DNA of 57,885 bases from Pseudomonas fluorescens (GCF_018614655.1 NZ_JAGGOG010000016.1:363785-421669); one strand, 5' to 3'; positions 33,624 to 42,689 are shown, counted from the stretch's first letter. Notes: generated from the letters alone by a model not told the origin. Program-made: numbers and translations.

Positions 33624-34811
33624 TTAAGGCTGAACCACTGCTTGCTTGCGACTCGCCATTGCGGTCACCGCATAACCAATCAGCGCCGCCAGGATGGAAC
33701 CGGTAAGAATCCCCATGCGGTCCATGCCGGCGTATTCACTGCTGCCCGGTATGAACGCCAGAGAGCCGACAAACAGGCTCATGGTGAAGCCGATGCCACA
33801 CAGGATCGCGACCCCCAGCACCTGGCCCCAGTTGGCGCCGCTGGGCAGGGCCGCGAGGCCGGCTTTCACGGCGAGCCAGGTCAGGCCGAAGACACCGACG
33901 GTCTTGCCCACCAGCAAGCCGGCAGCAATGCCCATCGGCACATGGTGGGTGAAGCTTTCCAGGTTGACCCCGGCCAGCGACACACCGGCGTTGGCGAAGG
34001 CGAACAACGGCAGGATGCCATAGGCTACCCAGGGGTGCAGGGCGTGCTCCAGGTTCAGCAGCGGCGAGGGTTCAGCATTTTTGGTGCGCAACGGAATGCA
34101 GAACGCCAGGGTGACACCCGCCAGCGTGGCGTGAACGCCGCTCTTGAGTACACACACCCACAGGATCAGGCCGATGATCATATAGGGGCCGAGTTTGACT
34201 ACCCCCAGCCGATTCATCGCAATCAAGGCGATCAGGCAGGCCCCCGCGCCAGCCAAGGAGGCCCCGGACAGGTCACTGGAATAGAAAATCGCGATGACGA
34301 TAATTGCACCGAGGTCGTCAATGATGGCCAGGGTCATCAGAAACAGTTTCAGCGACACCGGTACCCGCTTGCCCAGCAGGGCAAGAACGCCCAGGGCGAA
34401 GGCGATATCGGTGGCCATGGGGATCGCCCAGCCACCGAGCGCCGCCGGGTTGTCCTTGTTCAGCGCCCAGTAGATCAGCGCCGGAACGACCATGCCACCG
34501 ATAGCGGCTGCGCCCGGCAGTACAATCTGCGAAGGCTTGGACAGGTGGCCGTCGAGCAACTCGCGCTTGACCTCCAGGCCGATCAGCAGGAAAAACAGGG
34601 CCATCAGGCCATCGTTGATCCACAACAGCGCTGGCTTGGCGATTTTCAGTGCGCCAATCTGTGCTACTACTGGCACATCAAGGAAACCGGCATAGAGGTG
34701 CGACAACGGCGAATTATTGATGATCAGGGCCAGCGCGGCGGCGGCGATCAATAACAGACCGCTGGCGGCTTCCAGCTGGAAGAAACGGGTGACAGTGCTA
34801 CGCAGAGGCAA
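33624..34811 (-). CDS. nhaA: Na+/H+ antiporter NhaA
   Basis: 395 residues from a TTG at 34811, which follows GGAGAG with six bases' spacing; an upstream TTG at 34829 is possible. Twelve membrane segments are expected. The two ion-binding aspartates of the NhaA family are in LAIIDDLGAII (about residues 154-164), and the AIPMATDIAFALG block (assembly of helix IV) is present. It expels Na+ or Li+ in exchange for protons, mainly at alkaline pH. It is a single gene divergent from the PLP-enzyme gene. Confidence 0.95.
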   Translation of the reverse strand: MPLRSTVTRFFQLEAASGLLLIAAAALALIINNSPLSHLYAGFLDVPVVAQIGALKIAKPALLWINDGLMALFFLLIGLEVKRELLDGHLSKPSQIVLPGAAAIGGMVVPALIYWALNKDNPAALGGWAIPMATDIAFALGVLALLGKRVPVSLKLFLMTLAIIDDLGAIIVIAIFYSSDLSGASLAGAGACLIALIAMNRLGVVKLGPYMIIGLILWVCVLKSGVHATLAGVTLAFCIPLRTKNAEPSPLLNLEHALHPWVAYGILPLFAFANAGVSLAGVNLESFTHHVPMGIAAGLLVGKTVGVFGLTWLAVKAGLAALPSGANWGQVLGVAILCGIGFTMSLFVGSLAFIPGSSEYAGMDRMGILTGSILAALIGYAVTAMASRKQAVVQP

Positions 34812-34929
34812 GGGATGCTCTCCAATCAAGGTTCAATAGGTGGGTACCCTAACCCGTACCGTTAGTTGTTAAAACAAAAGTTATATTCTTTTTTGTTATA
34901 AGAAGAGGGTAGAGTGGGTATTGCGCCAG

Positions 34930-34964
34930 AGTCCAGCAATTGTGTGTCCAATTGAGTCTGGACT
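34930..34964. promoter_or_regulatory. Long dyad upstream of the PLP-enzyme gene
   Basis: AGTCCAG and CTGGACT are the outer arms and CAATTG is repeated inside, giving a 35-bp imperfect dyad 63 bp before the start codon at 35028. An AT-rich stretch with TTATA and TATAA lies at 34881-34903. This could be an operator; for a sulfur-metabolism enzyme CysB is one candidate, which is only inference. Confidence 0.45.
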
Positions 34965-35027
34965 GTATCTGTGTGAAGTGTAGGAAACATCCTAAGATCG
35001 AGATTGAAAACCTTAGAGAAGCCAACC

Positions 35028-36122
35028 ATGAGCGACAACCGACCTTGGGCCCGCGAAGCCATTCGCATTATTGAAGCGGACTTCCAGCGCAGCGCCGACA
35101 CTCACCTGATCCCCTTGCCGTTGCCGGGTTTACCGGGTATCGAATTGTACTTCAAGGATGAGTCGAGTCACCCCACTGGCAGCCTCAAACATCGGTTGGC
35201 CCGTTCGTTATTTCTCTATGCGTTGTGTAATGGTTGGCTCAAACCCGGCGCGCCGGTGATCGAGGCATCCAGCGGTTCCACGGCGATTTCCGAGGCGTAC
35301 TTCGCGCGTCTGCTGGGCCTGCCGTTTATTGCGGTGATGCCGGCAACCACGTCCCAGGAAAAGATTGCCCAGATCGCCTTTTACGGTGGCAAGAGCCATC
35401 TGGTACAGGATCCGACGCAGATTTACGCCGAGTCCGAACGCCTGGCCCGGGAAAGCGGTGGTCACTTCATGGACCAGTTCACCTACGCCGAACGCGCCAC
35501 CGACTGGCGGGCAAACAACAATATTGCCGAGTCGATCTTCCAGCAGCTGCGCTTTGAACGGTATCCGGAGCCGAGCTGGCTGATTTCCAGCCCGGGTACC
35601 GGGGGCACAACGGCAACCCTGGGGCGGTATGTGCGTTATCGCCAGCATTGCACCCGTGTGCTGTGTGCGGATGCCGAGCGCTCGGTGTTCTTTGACTATT
35701 ACTTGACCGGGGACGCCACGCTGCGCCTGGACTGCGGTTCGCGGATCGAAGGCATTGGCCGGCCACGGGTTGAGGCGTCGTTCCTGCCCAAGGTGATTGA
35801 TGCCATGGTCAAGGTGCCGGACGCGTTATCGCTGGCAGCCATGCATTACCTGGCTCAACGCCTGGGGCGGCGAGTGGGCGGTTCCAGCGGGACCAACCTG
35901 GTGGGTGCCTTGATGGCGGCGCAGCAGATGAAGTTGGCGGGGGAGAGTGGGTCGATCGTGGCGATCTTGTGCGATGGCGGTGAGCGCTATGCCACTACCT
36001 ATTACGATCCGGTATGGCTGGCGGCGCAGGGGTATGAACTGGACGGCTTGATGGCGGCTGTTGCGGCCAGTGTGGAGCGAGGAGAAGCGCTGCCGGACAG
36101 CGTGTTGCGCGCGAATATCTGA
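35028..36122 (+). CDS. PLP-dependent cysteine synthase-fold enzyme (cysteine desulfhydrase-like)
   Basis: 364 residues, fold type II. The PLP lysine is in SSHPTGSLKHRLAR (about residues 44-57), the substrate loop is SSGSTAIS, the phosphate-binding loop is SSPGTGGTTAT, and the C-terminal GGSSGTNLVGAL contacts PLP. The sequence is closer to the Cds1-type L-cysteine desulfhydrase/cysteine synthase-like group than to CysK or CysM, whose substrate loop differs. The reaction, cysteine breakdown to sulfide and pyruvate or a synthase activity, cannot be told. It is a single gene divergent from nhaA. Confidence 0.85.
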   Translation: MSDNRPWAREAIRIIEADFQRSADTHLIPLPLPGLPGIELYFKDESSHPTGSLKHRLARSLFLYALCNGWLKPGAPVIEASSGSTAISEAYFARLLGLPFIAVMPATTSQEKIAQIAFYGGKSHLVQDPTQIYAESERLARESGGHFMDQFTYAERATDWRANNNIAESIFQQLRFERYPEPSWLISSPGTGGTTATLGRYVRYRQHCTRVLCADAERSVFFDYYLTGDATLRLDCGSRIEGIGRPRVEASFLPKVIDAMVKVPDALSLAAMHYLAQRLGRRVGGSSGTNLVGALMAAQQMKLAGESGSIVAILCDGGERYATTYYDPVWLAAQGYELDGLMAAVAASVERGEALPDSVLRANI

Positions 36123-36126
36123 ACCT

Positions 36127-36157
36127 TTGCAGGAGCTGGCAAGCCAGCTCCTGCAAA
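36127..36157. terminator. Perfect 15-bp inverted repeat between convergent genes
   Basis: TTTGCAGGAGCTGGC and GCCAGCTCCTGCAAA are separated by AA, centred between the PLP-enzyme stop and the stop of the convergent FAD-protein gene. It probably terminates both and also resembles a REP-like palindrome. Confidence 0.7.
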
Positions 36158-36164
36158 CGCGGTA

Positions 36165-37778
36165 TCAGGCCTCGATGCCCAACATGTCCCGTGCCACAGC
36201 CTCGGCAATCCGAATCCCATCGACGCCCGCTGACAGAATCCCACCGGCATAACCAGCCCCTTCACCGGCTGGAAACAGGCCCTTCACATTCAAACTCTGC
36301 ATCGTTTCGTTGCGCGTAATCCGCAGCGGCGATGAAGTGCGGGTCTCGATCCCGGTCAATACCGCGTCGTGCAACGAGTAACCTTTGATCTGCTTCTCGA
36401 ACGCGGGCAAGGCTTCGCGGATGGCTTCGATGGCGAAGTCCGGCAAGGCCAGGGCCAGGTCACCCAAGGCGACCCCAGGCTTGTAGGACGGTTCGACAGT
36501 CCCGATGGCGGTGGAGGGCTTGCCGGCGATGAAGTCACCCACCAACTGCGCCGGGGCCTCGTAGTTGCTGCCACCGAGGATGAACGCGTGGGACTCCAGG
36601 CGCTCCTGTAACTCGATCCCGGCCAGCGGGCCACCCGGATAGTCCACTTCCGGGGTGATGCCTACCACGATCCCGGAGTTGGCGTTGCGTTCGTTGCGCG
36701 AGTATTGGCTCATGCCGTTGGTCACGACACGGTTTGGCTCGGAAGTCGCCGCTACCACCGTACCGCCCGGGCACATGCAGAAGCTGTAGACCGAACGTCC
36801 GTTCTTGGCGTGGTGCACCAGTTTGTAATCGGCGGCGCCGAGTTTGGGGTGCCCGGCGTATTTGCCCAGGCGTGCGGCGTCGATCAGCGACTGCGGGTGC
36901 TCGATCCGGAAACCCACCGAGAACGGCTTGGCTTCCATGTACACACCACGGCCATGCAGCATACGGAAGGTGTCGCGAGCGCTGTGGCCGAGGGCCAGGA
37001 TCACGTGCTTGGACAGAATCTGCTCGCCGCCATCGACCACCACGCCATTCAGTTGGCCGTCTTCGATCAGCACGTCAGTCACACGTTGTTCAAAGCGCAC
37101 TTCACCACCGAGGGCGATGATCTGCTGACGCATGGTTTCCACCACGCCCGTCAGCCGGAACGTACCGATGTGCGGCTTGCTGACGTAAAGGATCTCTTCC
37201 GGGGCTCCGGCGTTGACGAACTCGTGCAGGACTTTACGCCCGTGAAACTTCGGATCCTTGATCTGGCTGTACAGCTTGCCGTCGGAGAAGGTCCCGGCGC
37301 CACCTTCACCGAACTGCACGTTGGATTCCGGGTTAAGCACGCTTTTGCGCCACAGGCCCCAGGTGTCCTTGGTGCGCTGGCGCACTTCCTTGCCACGTTC
37401 GAGGATGATCGGCTTGAAGCCCATCTGTGCCAGCAGAAGCCCTGCGAAAATCCCGCAAGGACCAAATCCGACCACGATTGGACGCTCAGTCAGGCCTTCC
37501 GGCGCGTGGCCGACCACTTTGTAGCTGACGTCCGGTGCCGGGTTGATGTTGCGATCATCGGCGAACTTGAGCAGCAGGGCCGCTTCGCCTTTGACGTTCA
37601 GGTCGACGGTGTAGATGAAGCACAGCTCCGACGATTTCTTGCGGGCGTCGTAGCTGCGTTTGAACAGGGTGAAATCGAGCAGGTCATCACTGGCGATGCC
37701 CAGGCGTTGCACGATGGCAGGCCGCAGGTCTTCTTCGGGATGGTCGATGGGCAGCTTGAGTTCGGTGATTCGTAACAT
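36165..37778 (-). CDS. FAD-dependent oxidoreductase (COG2509 type)
   Basis: 537 residues. A short N-terminal domain (about 1-85) precedes an FAD-binding Rossmann fold (VVGFGPCGIFAGLLLAQMG, about 101-119). Then come ESNVQFGEGGAGTFSDGKL (about 152-170), the NAD(P)/FAD second motif VILALGHSARDT, and the C-terminal flavin-contact SLNVKGLFPAGEGAGYAGGI. This is a widespread uncharacterised dehydrogenase family in bacteria. Substrate unknown. A single gene here, convergent with the PLP-enzyme gene. Confidence 0.88.
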   Translation of the reverse strand: MLRITELKLPIDHPEEDLRPAIVQRLGIASDDLLDFTLFKRSYDARKKSSELCFIYTVDLNVKGEAALLLKFADDRNINPAPDVSYKVVGHAPEGLTERPIVVGFGPCGIFAGLLLAQMGFKPIILERGKEVRQRTKDTWGLWRKSVLNPESNVQFGEGGAGTFSDGKLYSQIKDPKFHGRKVLHEFVNAGAPEEILYVSKPHIGTFRLTGVVETMRQQIIALGGEVRFEQRVTDVLIEDGQLNGVVVDGGEQILSKHVILALGHSARDTFRMLHGRGVYMEAKPFSVGFRIEHPQSLIDAARLGKYAGHPKLGAADYKLVHHAKNGRSVYSFCMCPGGTVVAATSEPNRVVTNGMSQYSRNERNANSGIVVGITPEVDYPGGPLAGIELQERLESHAFILGGSNYEAPAQLVGDFIAGKPSTAIGTVEPSYKPGVALGDLALALPDFAIEAIREALPAFEKQIKGYSLHDAVLTGIETRTSSPLRITRNETMQSLNVKGLFPAGEGAGYAGGILSAGVDGIRIAEAVARDMLGIEA

Positions 37779-37884
37779 GACAGGATCCGGTATGCGGCGT
37801 TGGTTGCGGCCGGCGGTTTTGCAAACCGGCGATTATAAGCCCCAATAGCGGTTTGCGGTCATGTTAAAACAGCCCCGGACTGAA

Positions 37885-38556
37885 TCAATCGTCCCGGGAA
37901 CCGCCGAACGCCGCGCAACCACGCTGTACCTGACCATTGACCCGAAGCTCTGCGCTCATGTGTTGCAGGCTGCCGCTGACGCTGTCGACACACCGTTGCG
38001 GGGCAACCCACAGTTCGATGTGCTGGTTGTTGGCTTCGGTCATGAGGTTGAAGCGGCCATCGCCTGACTGCTCTTCCACATAAGGCACTGCCAGTGGTTG
38101 TTGGCCTTCACGTTCCAGGACCATGCCCTTGGCGGTGACATTCAATGCCCAGGCCGGCTTGTGGCCGTTGGCCCGCAGGATCATGCGCTTGAAGTCGGGG
38201 TCATCGCAGGCTGAGGTCGAACGTTCGACACGGTAGAGCTGTTGCAGGTCGACTTGGCCTTGGGTCCCGCTGGCGACACCGGAAAATTTGCCGCGCAAGT
38301 CGGCAAACAGAGCGCCTTGCTGGCCCGCGAGGGAGGCGGCTTCCTGCAGGATGCTGGTACCGCCGGTGTCGTTGACCACATAGTTGCGCTGGTCATGGCA
38401 GGGTTGGAACAGCAGTTTTTCGCCGACGGCTGTCAGCTCACCCTGCATACGGGTCAGGCTTGCGAGGGACGGCTTGGCTGGCTCGCTTTCGAACATCTGG
38501 CAGGCGGAGAACAGGGGGAGCAGGGCAATCAGCACTAGGGAACGGGCGGCACGCAT
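37885..38556 (-). CDS. Hypothetical lipoprotein (COG3650-like)
   Basis: 223 residues with signal peptide and lipobox FSAC (Cys at about 19). Five further Cys are present, including PCHDQRNY, CDDPDF and RCVDSVSG. The C-terminal RCVDSVSG...RGCAAFG pattern resembles the COG3650/MliC-like beta-barrel group. Envelope protein of unknown role. A 106-bp gap separates it from the FAD-protein gene upstream. Confidence 0.75.
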   Translation of the reverse strand: MRAARSLVLIALLPLFSACQMFESEPAKPSLASLTRMQGELTAVGEKLLFQPCHDQRNYVVNDTGGTSILQEAASLAGQQGALFADLRGKFSGVASGTQGQVDLQQLYRVERSTSACDDPDFKRMILRANGHKPAWALNVTAKGMVLEREGQQPLAVPYVEEQSGDGRFNLMTEANNQHIELWVAPQRCVDSVSGSLQHMSAELRVNGQVQRGCAAFGGSRDD

Positions 38557-38616
38557 TATCGGGTCTCCTGATAAGTGCCGCCACGTTACGCAGGCTGGTG
38601 GTGCATCACAAGCCCG

Positions 38617-39216
38617 TTACCCAACGATATAGGTTTGCCCGGTTTGCAGGCCTTCCACGCTTTTCGCGTAGGCCAGTCCCACCTCCGCTCCCGGAACCGG
38701 CTTGAAACCACGGAAGTAGGGCGCGTAGCTGCCCATGGCCTCCAGCAGTACGGTCGGGCTCACCGAGTTGATGCGCAGGCCCCGTGGCAGCTCAATCGCC
38801 GCCGCTTTCACGAAGGCGTCGATGGCACCGTTGACCAGCGCGGCCGAGGCACCGGTGCGAATCGGGTCACGGTTGAGGATGCCGCTGGTGAATGTGAATG
38901 ATGCGCCATCGTTGGCGAATTCGCGGCCGATCAGCAGCAAGTTGACCTGGCCCATCAGCTTGTCTTGCAGGCTCAGGTCGAAGTCGGTTTCGCGCATGTC
39001 GGCCAAGGGCACGAAGTTAACGCTGCCGGCCGCGCAGATCAGGGCGTCGAACTTGCCGGTTTGCTCGAACAAGCGGCGAATCGAAGCGCTGTCGCTGATG
39101 TCGACCTGGAAGTCGCCGCTCTTGCGCCCGATGGCGATGACCTCGTGGCGCTGGGACAGTTCGGCCTTGACCGCAGAACCCACGGTGCCGCTGGCGCCAA
39201 TCAATAGGATTTTCAT
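38617..39216 (-). CDS. Short-chain dehydrogenase/reductase (atypical short SDR)
   Basis: 199 residues from the ATG giving MKILLIGASGTVGSAVKAEL. The nucleotide-binding GASGTVGSA is at about residues 7-15. A Ser and Asn near positions 108-113 (FTFTSGILNRDP) take the place of the usual catalytic Ser-Tyr-Lys, whose Tyr and Lys are not obvious, so activity is uncertain. It is short for an SDR but ends with the normal C-terminal VEGLQTGQTYIVG. Divergent from a LysR regulator 105 bp away, its likely controller. Confidence 0.85.
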   Translation of the reverse strand: MKILLIGASGTVGSAVKAELSQRHEVIAIGRKSGDFQVDISDSASIRRLFEQTGKFDALICAAGSVNFVPLADMRETDFDLSLQDKLMGQVNLLLIGREFANDGASFTFTSGILNRDPIRTGASAALVNGAIDAFVKAAAIELPRGLRINSVSPTVLLEAMGSYAPYFRGFKPVPGAEVGLAYAKSVEGLQTGQTYIVG

Positions 39217-39321
39217 CGTGCGGTTTCTCCAGAGAGGTAGGTGAGATTTCAGTCTAGAGTGGTTTTTTCGCTGGATAAACGTGCTAATAGGCAAACTTTG
39301 GTTTTCAAATGGAAACAATCC

Positions 39322-40230
39322 ATGAGCGAAATGGATGACCTCGCGGCCTTTGCCGTGTTGATCGAAGCGGGTAGCTTTACCCTGGCGGCCGAGCAACTGG
39401 GGTGCAGCAAGGGGCAACTGTCCAAGCGCATCAGCCAGTTGGAGGCCCAGTTTTCCGTAGTGTTACTGCACCGCACCACCCGCAGGCTCAGCCTGACTGC
39501 GGCAGGAGCGGCCTTGTTGCCTCAGGCCCAGGCGTTGGTAGTCCAGGTCGAGCTGGCCCGTCAGGCATTGGCCCGACTCAAGGATGACCTGGCTGGGCCG
39601 GTGCGTATGACCGTTCCGGTTTCCTTGGGTGAAACCTTCTTCGATGGCCTGTTACTGGAGTTTTCAAGACAGTACCCGCAGGTGCAGATTGAGCTGGAGC
39701 TCAACAATGGTTATCGAGACCTGGCTCGGGATGGCTTTGATCTGGCGGTGCGCGCAGGGGCTGCGGATGACGAGCGGTTGGTGGCCAAGCCTCTGTTGGC
39801 CTGGCACGAGATGACATGTGCGAGTCCGGCCTACCTGGAGCAGTACGGTGAGCCAGCGACGCCCGCGGAGTTGGCGGGGCATCGCTGCTTGCTCAACAGC
39901 CATTACAGCGGTCGCGAAGAGTGGCTGTATCACCAGCAGCACGAACTGTTGCGGGTTCGGGTTTCCGGGACGTTTGCCTCGAATCACTACAACCTGCTGA
40001 AAAAGGCTGCCTTGGTGGGCGCCGGTATCGCGCGTCTGCCGTCCTACGTCTTGCAGGCGGAATTGGCTGATGGCCGTTTACGCTGGCTCCTGCGTGACTA
40101 TCAGACCCGGAGTATGCCGATGTACCTGGTCCACTCTTATCAAGGAGGGCTGCCGCGCCGGACCCAAGTGCTGGCGGATTATCTGGTGCACTGGTTCAAG
40201 CGCAGCGGTGAAGCGCTGGATCGGCTTTAA
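39322..40230 (+). CDS. LysR-family regulator divergent from the SDR gene
   Basis: 302 residues from an ATG with GGAAA nearby. Winged helix-turn-helix at about 5-62 (FTLAAEQLGCSKGQLSKRISQLE), effector domain from about 88. It probably regulates the divergent SDR gene and itself, judged by position only. Its stop overlaps the DoxX-like gene's stop by 4 bases on the other strand (convergent). Confidence 0.88.
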   Translation: MSEMDDLAAFAVLIEAGSFTLAAEQLGCSKGQLSKRISQLEAQFSVVLLHRTTRRLSLTAAGAALLPQAQALVVQVELARQALARLKDDLAGPVRMTVPVSLGETFFDGLLLEFSRQYPQVQIELELNNGYRDLARDGFDLAVRAGAADDERLVAKPLLAWHEMTCASPAYLEQYGEPATPAELAGHRCLLNSHYSGREEWLYHQQHELLRVRVSGTFASNHYNLLKKAALVGAGIARLPSYVLQAELADGRLRWLLRDYQTRSMPMYLVHSYQGGLPRRTQVLADYLVHWFKRSGEALDRL

Positions 40231-40712
40231 CGGTTGCGCCGGGCAATCAAGTGATCAATGGACAGGCGACCCGGCCCCTTGGCCATCAATAGCAGTAGCA
40301 GGGCAATCCAGGTGCCGTGGGTGGGGTAGGCGTCCGGGTAGACGAACAGTTGAATGGTCAGTGCCATGCCCAGCAATGCCAATGCCGAGAAACGGGTGGC
40401 GAAGCCCACCAGGATCAGGATCGGGAAAAAGTGCTCGGCGAAGGCGGCCAGATGGGCCGCCACTTCCGGCGATAGCAACGGTACGTGATATTCGCTGCGA
40501 AACAGGGGCAGGGTGGAGTTGGCCAGGCGTGGCACTCCCAGTTCAAAGGTGCCGTTGATCAGGTCCACGGCAAAACCCTCAACCTTGGTTTGGCCAGACT
40601 TCCAGAACACGGCCGCAATCGAAAAGCGTGCGACGAAGGCGATCAGGCTGTAGGGGATTTTTTCGAAAAGCTGGATGACCCGTTGGATCAGGCACGGCGG
40701 GGCAGTGTTCAT
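40227..40712 (-). CDS. DoxX-family membrane protein of the bufferin operon
   Basis: 161 residues with four membrane segments; the DoxX pattern is FSIAAVFWKSGQTKVEGF early and FPILILVGFATRFSALALLGMAL in the middle. It is the last gene of a four-gene operon; its start overlaps bufC by 4 bases (ATGA). DoxX-like proteins accompany many bufferin operons and may handle electrons for maturation, which is inferred from the family. Quinone-linked function is possible but not shown. Confidence 0.85.
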   Translation of the reverse strand: MNTAPPCLIQRVIQLFEKIPYSLIAFVARFSIAAVFWKSGQTKVEGFAVDLINGTFELGVPRLANSTLPLFRSEYHVPLLSPEVAAHLAAFAEHFFPILILVGFATRFSALALLGMALTIQLFVYPDAYPTHGTWIALLLLLMAKGPGRLSIDHLIARRNR

Positions 40713-41485
40713 GGCGATACCTTTTGTTCGGTGTGTAAATGAGTGATGGCGCCGTGGCCGATCAGCAGAGCCAGGCATTGGTGCAGGTCGAATTCGGCGG
40801 CCGCGTCCAGGGCGTAGGCCAATGACATTTCCATTGGCCAGTCGTTGTTGAGGCTGTTGATAAAGGCCACTGAACCGCTGTCGATGGCGAACACCTTGAC
40901 CTCAAGGCCGGCGCGCAGAACCAGGGCGCTTTGGGCGTGCAGGGGATTGAGCGTGGCCAGGGACTCTCCCGTCTGGTGCGCCGCCCACAACCCCACCACG
41001 GCATAGACCGAGTTCAGGGTCGCGACGCTGGGATGCAGTTGCAGGCGCAACTCGCCCAGGGTGGATTGTTGTTGCAAGGCAGTGATAACGGCCTGCTGAT
41101 CCAGGGAGAACGCGTCAGTCGCGTGATAAGCCTTCACCCGCAGACGTTCCAGTCGCGCTACATCGGCCAGATACGGCACGCTGTTGGCGGGGGCAAAGCC
41201 CTGGATAAAGTCGGCGAAATCATTGCCGTACTCATTGATCAGCGGGCTGTCTGGCGGGAACGCCTGGACGTAGAGCCCCGCCATGGCCCGGAAAAACGCT
41301 TCGCCCACCAGTTGCAAGGTCACCGGATAACCGGTGGCCAGGGCATTGATCAATGAGCTGTGAACGTTGTTGCGATAGACCGCAAAACGACTGGCCGGGT
41401 CAGCGCCGTTGCTGCTGAACAGGCCTTGGGGACAGGGCCCGTCGAGTGTCAGCAGCGCATTGGCAAACTCATCCTGACGGTTCAT
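40709..41485 (-). CDS. bufC: BufC-family (DUF2063) maturation partner
   Basis: 258 residues. The N-terminal DUF2063-type helical region (about 1-95; FAVYRNNVHSSLINALATGYP is the family block) and a C-terminal domain. In known bufferin and methanobactin-like systems, such partners bind the MNIO enzyme and present the precursor. Start overlaps the bufB stop and the stop overlaps the DoxX-like start, each by 4 bases, so a coupled operon. No catalytic site is recognisable. Confidence 0.88.
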   Translation of the reverse strand: MNRQDEFANALLTLDGPCPQGLFSSNGADPASRFAVYRNNVHSSLINALATGYPVTLQLVGEAFFRAMAGLYVQAFPPDSPLINEYGNDFADFIQGFAPANSVPYLADVARLERLRVKAYHATDAFSLDQQAVITALQQQSTLGELRLQLHPSVATLNSVYAVVGLWAAHQTGESLATLNPLHAQSALVLRAGLEVKVFAIDSGSVAFINSLNNDWPMEMSLAYALDAAAEFDLHQCLALLIGHGAITHLHTEQKVSP

Positions 41486-42360
41486 GAGAGCACCTCCATC
41501 AGATACCGATCGGCCTGGCGTGCTTCGGCATGCAGCACGCTGAAAGCAGGCACCCGATTATCCCGCTCGATCAGTGTGGCCACAGGTCCGGTTCGCTCCA
41601 GCACGTGCTGGTACAGGTGCCATACGGCGTTGTCGATGGGCGCGCCATGGTCATCGATCAACAGGCGTTCACCAAGGCTGTCGGTGTCTTCGGCAAAACC
41701 TGCCAGATGAATCTCACCCACCGCGTGAAGTGGCAAGGCGTCGATGTAGCTTATGGGATCACGCTGGTGGTTGATGCAGGAGACGTACACGTTGTTGACG
41801 TCCAGCAACATACCGCAGCCGGTGCGCCGGATGACTTCGCTGATGAAGAGCGTTTCGTCCAGGGTCGAGGATTGGAATTGCAGATAAGTCGACGGGTTTT
41901 CCAGCAGCATTGGCCGCTTGAGGGTGGTTTGCACTTGGTCGATGTGCTCGCACACACGGTTCAGGGTTTCGTGGTCATAGGCCAGGGGTAGCAAGTCGTT
42001 GAGAAACACCGGGCCATGGCTTGACCAGGCCAGGTGTTCGGAAAAAGAGTGGGGTTGATAACGTTCGATCAGCATCGTCAGGCGTGCCAGGTGTTCGCGG
42101 TTCAGCGGACCTTCGCCGCCGATGGACAGGCCGACACCGTGTAGCGACAGCGGGTACTGCTCGCGAATCAAGCTCAGGTAGTGATGAAAAGGACCACCGG
42201 CCACCATGTAGTTTTCGGCATGGACTTCAAAGAAACCAACATCGGGCAGGGTTTCGAGCACTTCGTTGAAGTGCTCGTTCTTGAGCCCCAACCCTGCCCG
42301 GCGGGGAAGGCCGGGCGCCTGAGTCTGGGAGGCGAAGTGCGGGGATGAAAGCGTCATCAT
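41482..42360 (-). CDS. bufB: BufB multinuclear non-haem iron oxidative enzyme (MNIO, DUF692)
   Basis: 292 residues, TIM-barrel DUF692. Metal-ligand candidates appear in the usual places: GFFEVHAENYM (about 42-52), LHGVGLSIGG (about 74-83), FSEHLAWS, PMLLENPSTYL, MLLDVNNVYV and GEIHLAGF, plus IERDN near the C-terminus. MNIO enzymes use two or three iron atoms to oxidise Cys in a peptide precursor, giving thiooxazole or oxazolone groups. The precursor candidate bufA1 is 23 bp upstream and bufC overlaps downstream. Confidence 0.93.
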   Translation of the reverse strand: MMTLSSPHFASQTQAPGLPRRAGLGLKNEHFNEVLETLPDVGFFEVHAENYMVAGGPFHHYLSLIREQYPLSLHGVGLSIGGEGPLNREHLARLTMLIERYQPHSFSEHLAWSSHGPVFLNDLLPLAYDHETLNRVCEHIDQVQTTLKRPMLLENPSTYLQFQSSTLDETLFISEVIRRTGCGMLLDVNNVYVSCINHQRDPISYIDALPLHAVGEIHLAGFAEDTDSLGERLLIDDHGAPIDNAVWHLYQHVLERTGPVATLIERDNRVPAFSVLHAEARQADRYLMEVLS

Positions 42361-42383
42361 CAGTACTCAGGCGAAGGGCTGTT

Positions 42384-42689
42384 TCAGGACTTGGCGGTGA
42401 AGGTAGCTTCCTGGCCGAAACCCGTCGGCGAGGTGGTGCTTGGAGTCTTGAGGCAGGTGCCGGCCGGGACCAGTTTCCAGGCATTGGCCTGATCCTTGGT
42501 TTTCGAGGTGCCCGCGCAGGAAGTACCGGCGCCCGCAGCGCAATCGTTCTTGCCGGCTTCGGCAATGCCGAAGCATTTCTGCATGTCATCGGCAGCGTGG
42601 GCGGTGGTGGTCAGGGCAGACAAGCTCAGGGCGGTACCCAGGGCCAGGGCGAGGGTGGCAGCGGACAGGGAGCGAGTGGTGGTGGTCAT
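42384..42689 (-). CDS. bufA1: BufA1-type bufferin precursor (DUF2282)
   Basis: 101 residues: an N-terminal signal peptide of about 32 residues ending in TTAHAAD, then a mature part with four Cys in DUF2282 positions: MQKCFG, KNDCAAG, GTSCAGTS and PAGTCLK. The family block KLVPAGTC is intact. Known from Caulobacter work: two of the four Cys are turned into thiooxazoles by BufB, and the peptide sequesters copper in the periplasm. A GGAGAA ribosome site precedes the start. It is first in the operon; the operon's regulator is not in this window. Confidence 0.92.
   Translation of the reverse strand: MTTTTRSLSAATLALALGTALSLSALTTTAHAADDMQKCFGIAEAGKNDCAAGAGTSCAGTSKTKDQANAWKLVPAGTCLKTPSTTSPTGFGQEATFTAKS

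Noticed and set aside
33438..34754. 438-codon plus-strand frame opposite nhaA
   Set aside because: Antisense of nhaA; Gln/Asp-rich without motif.
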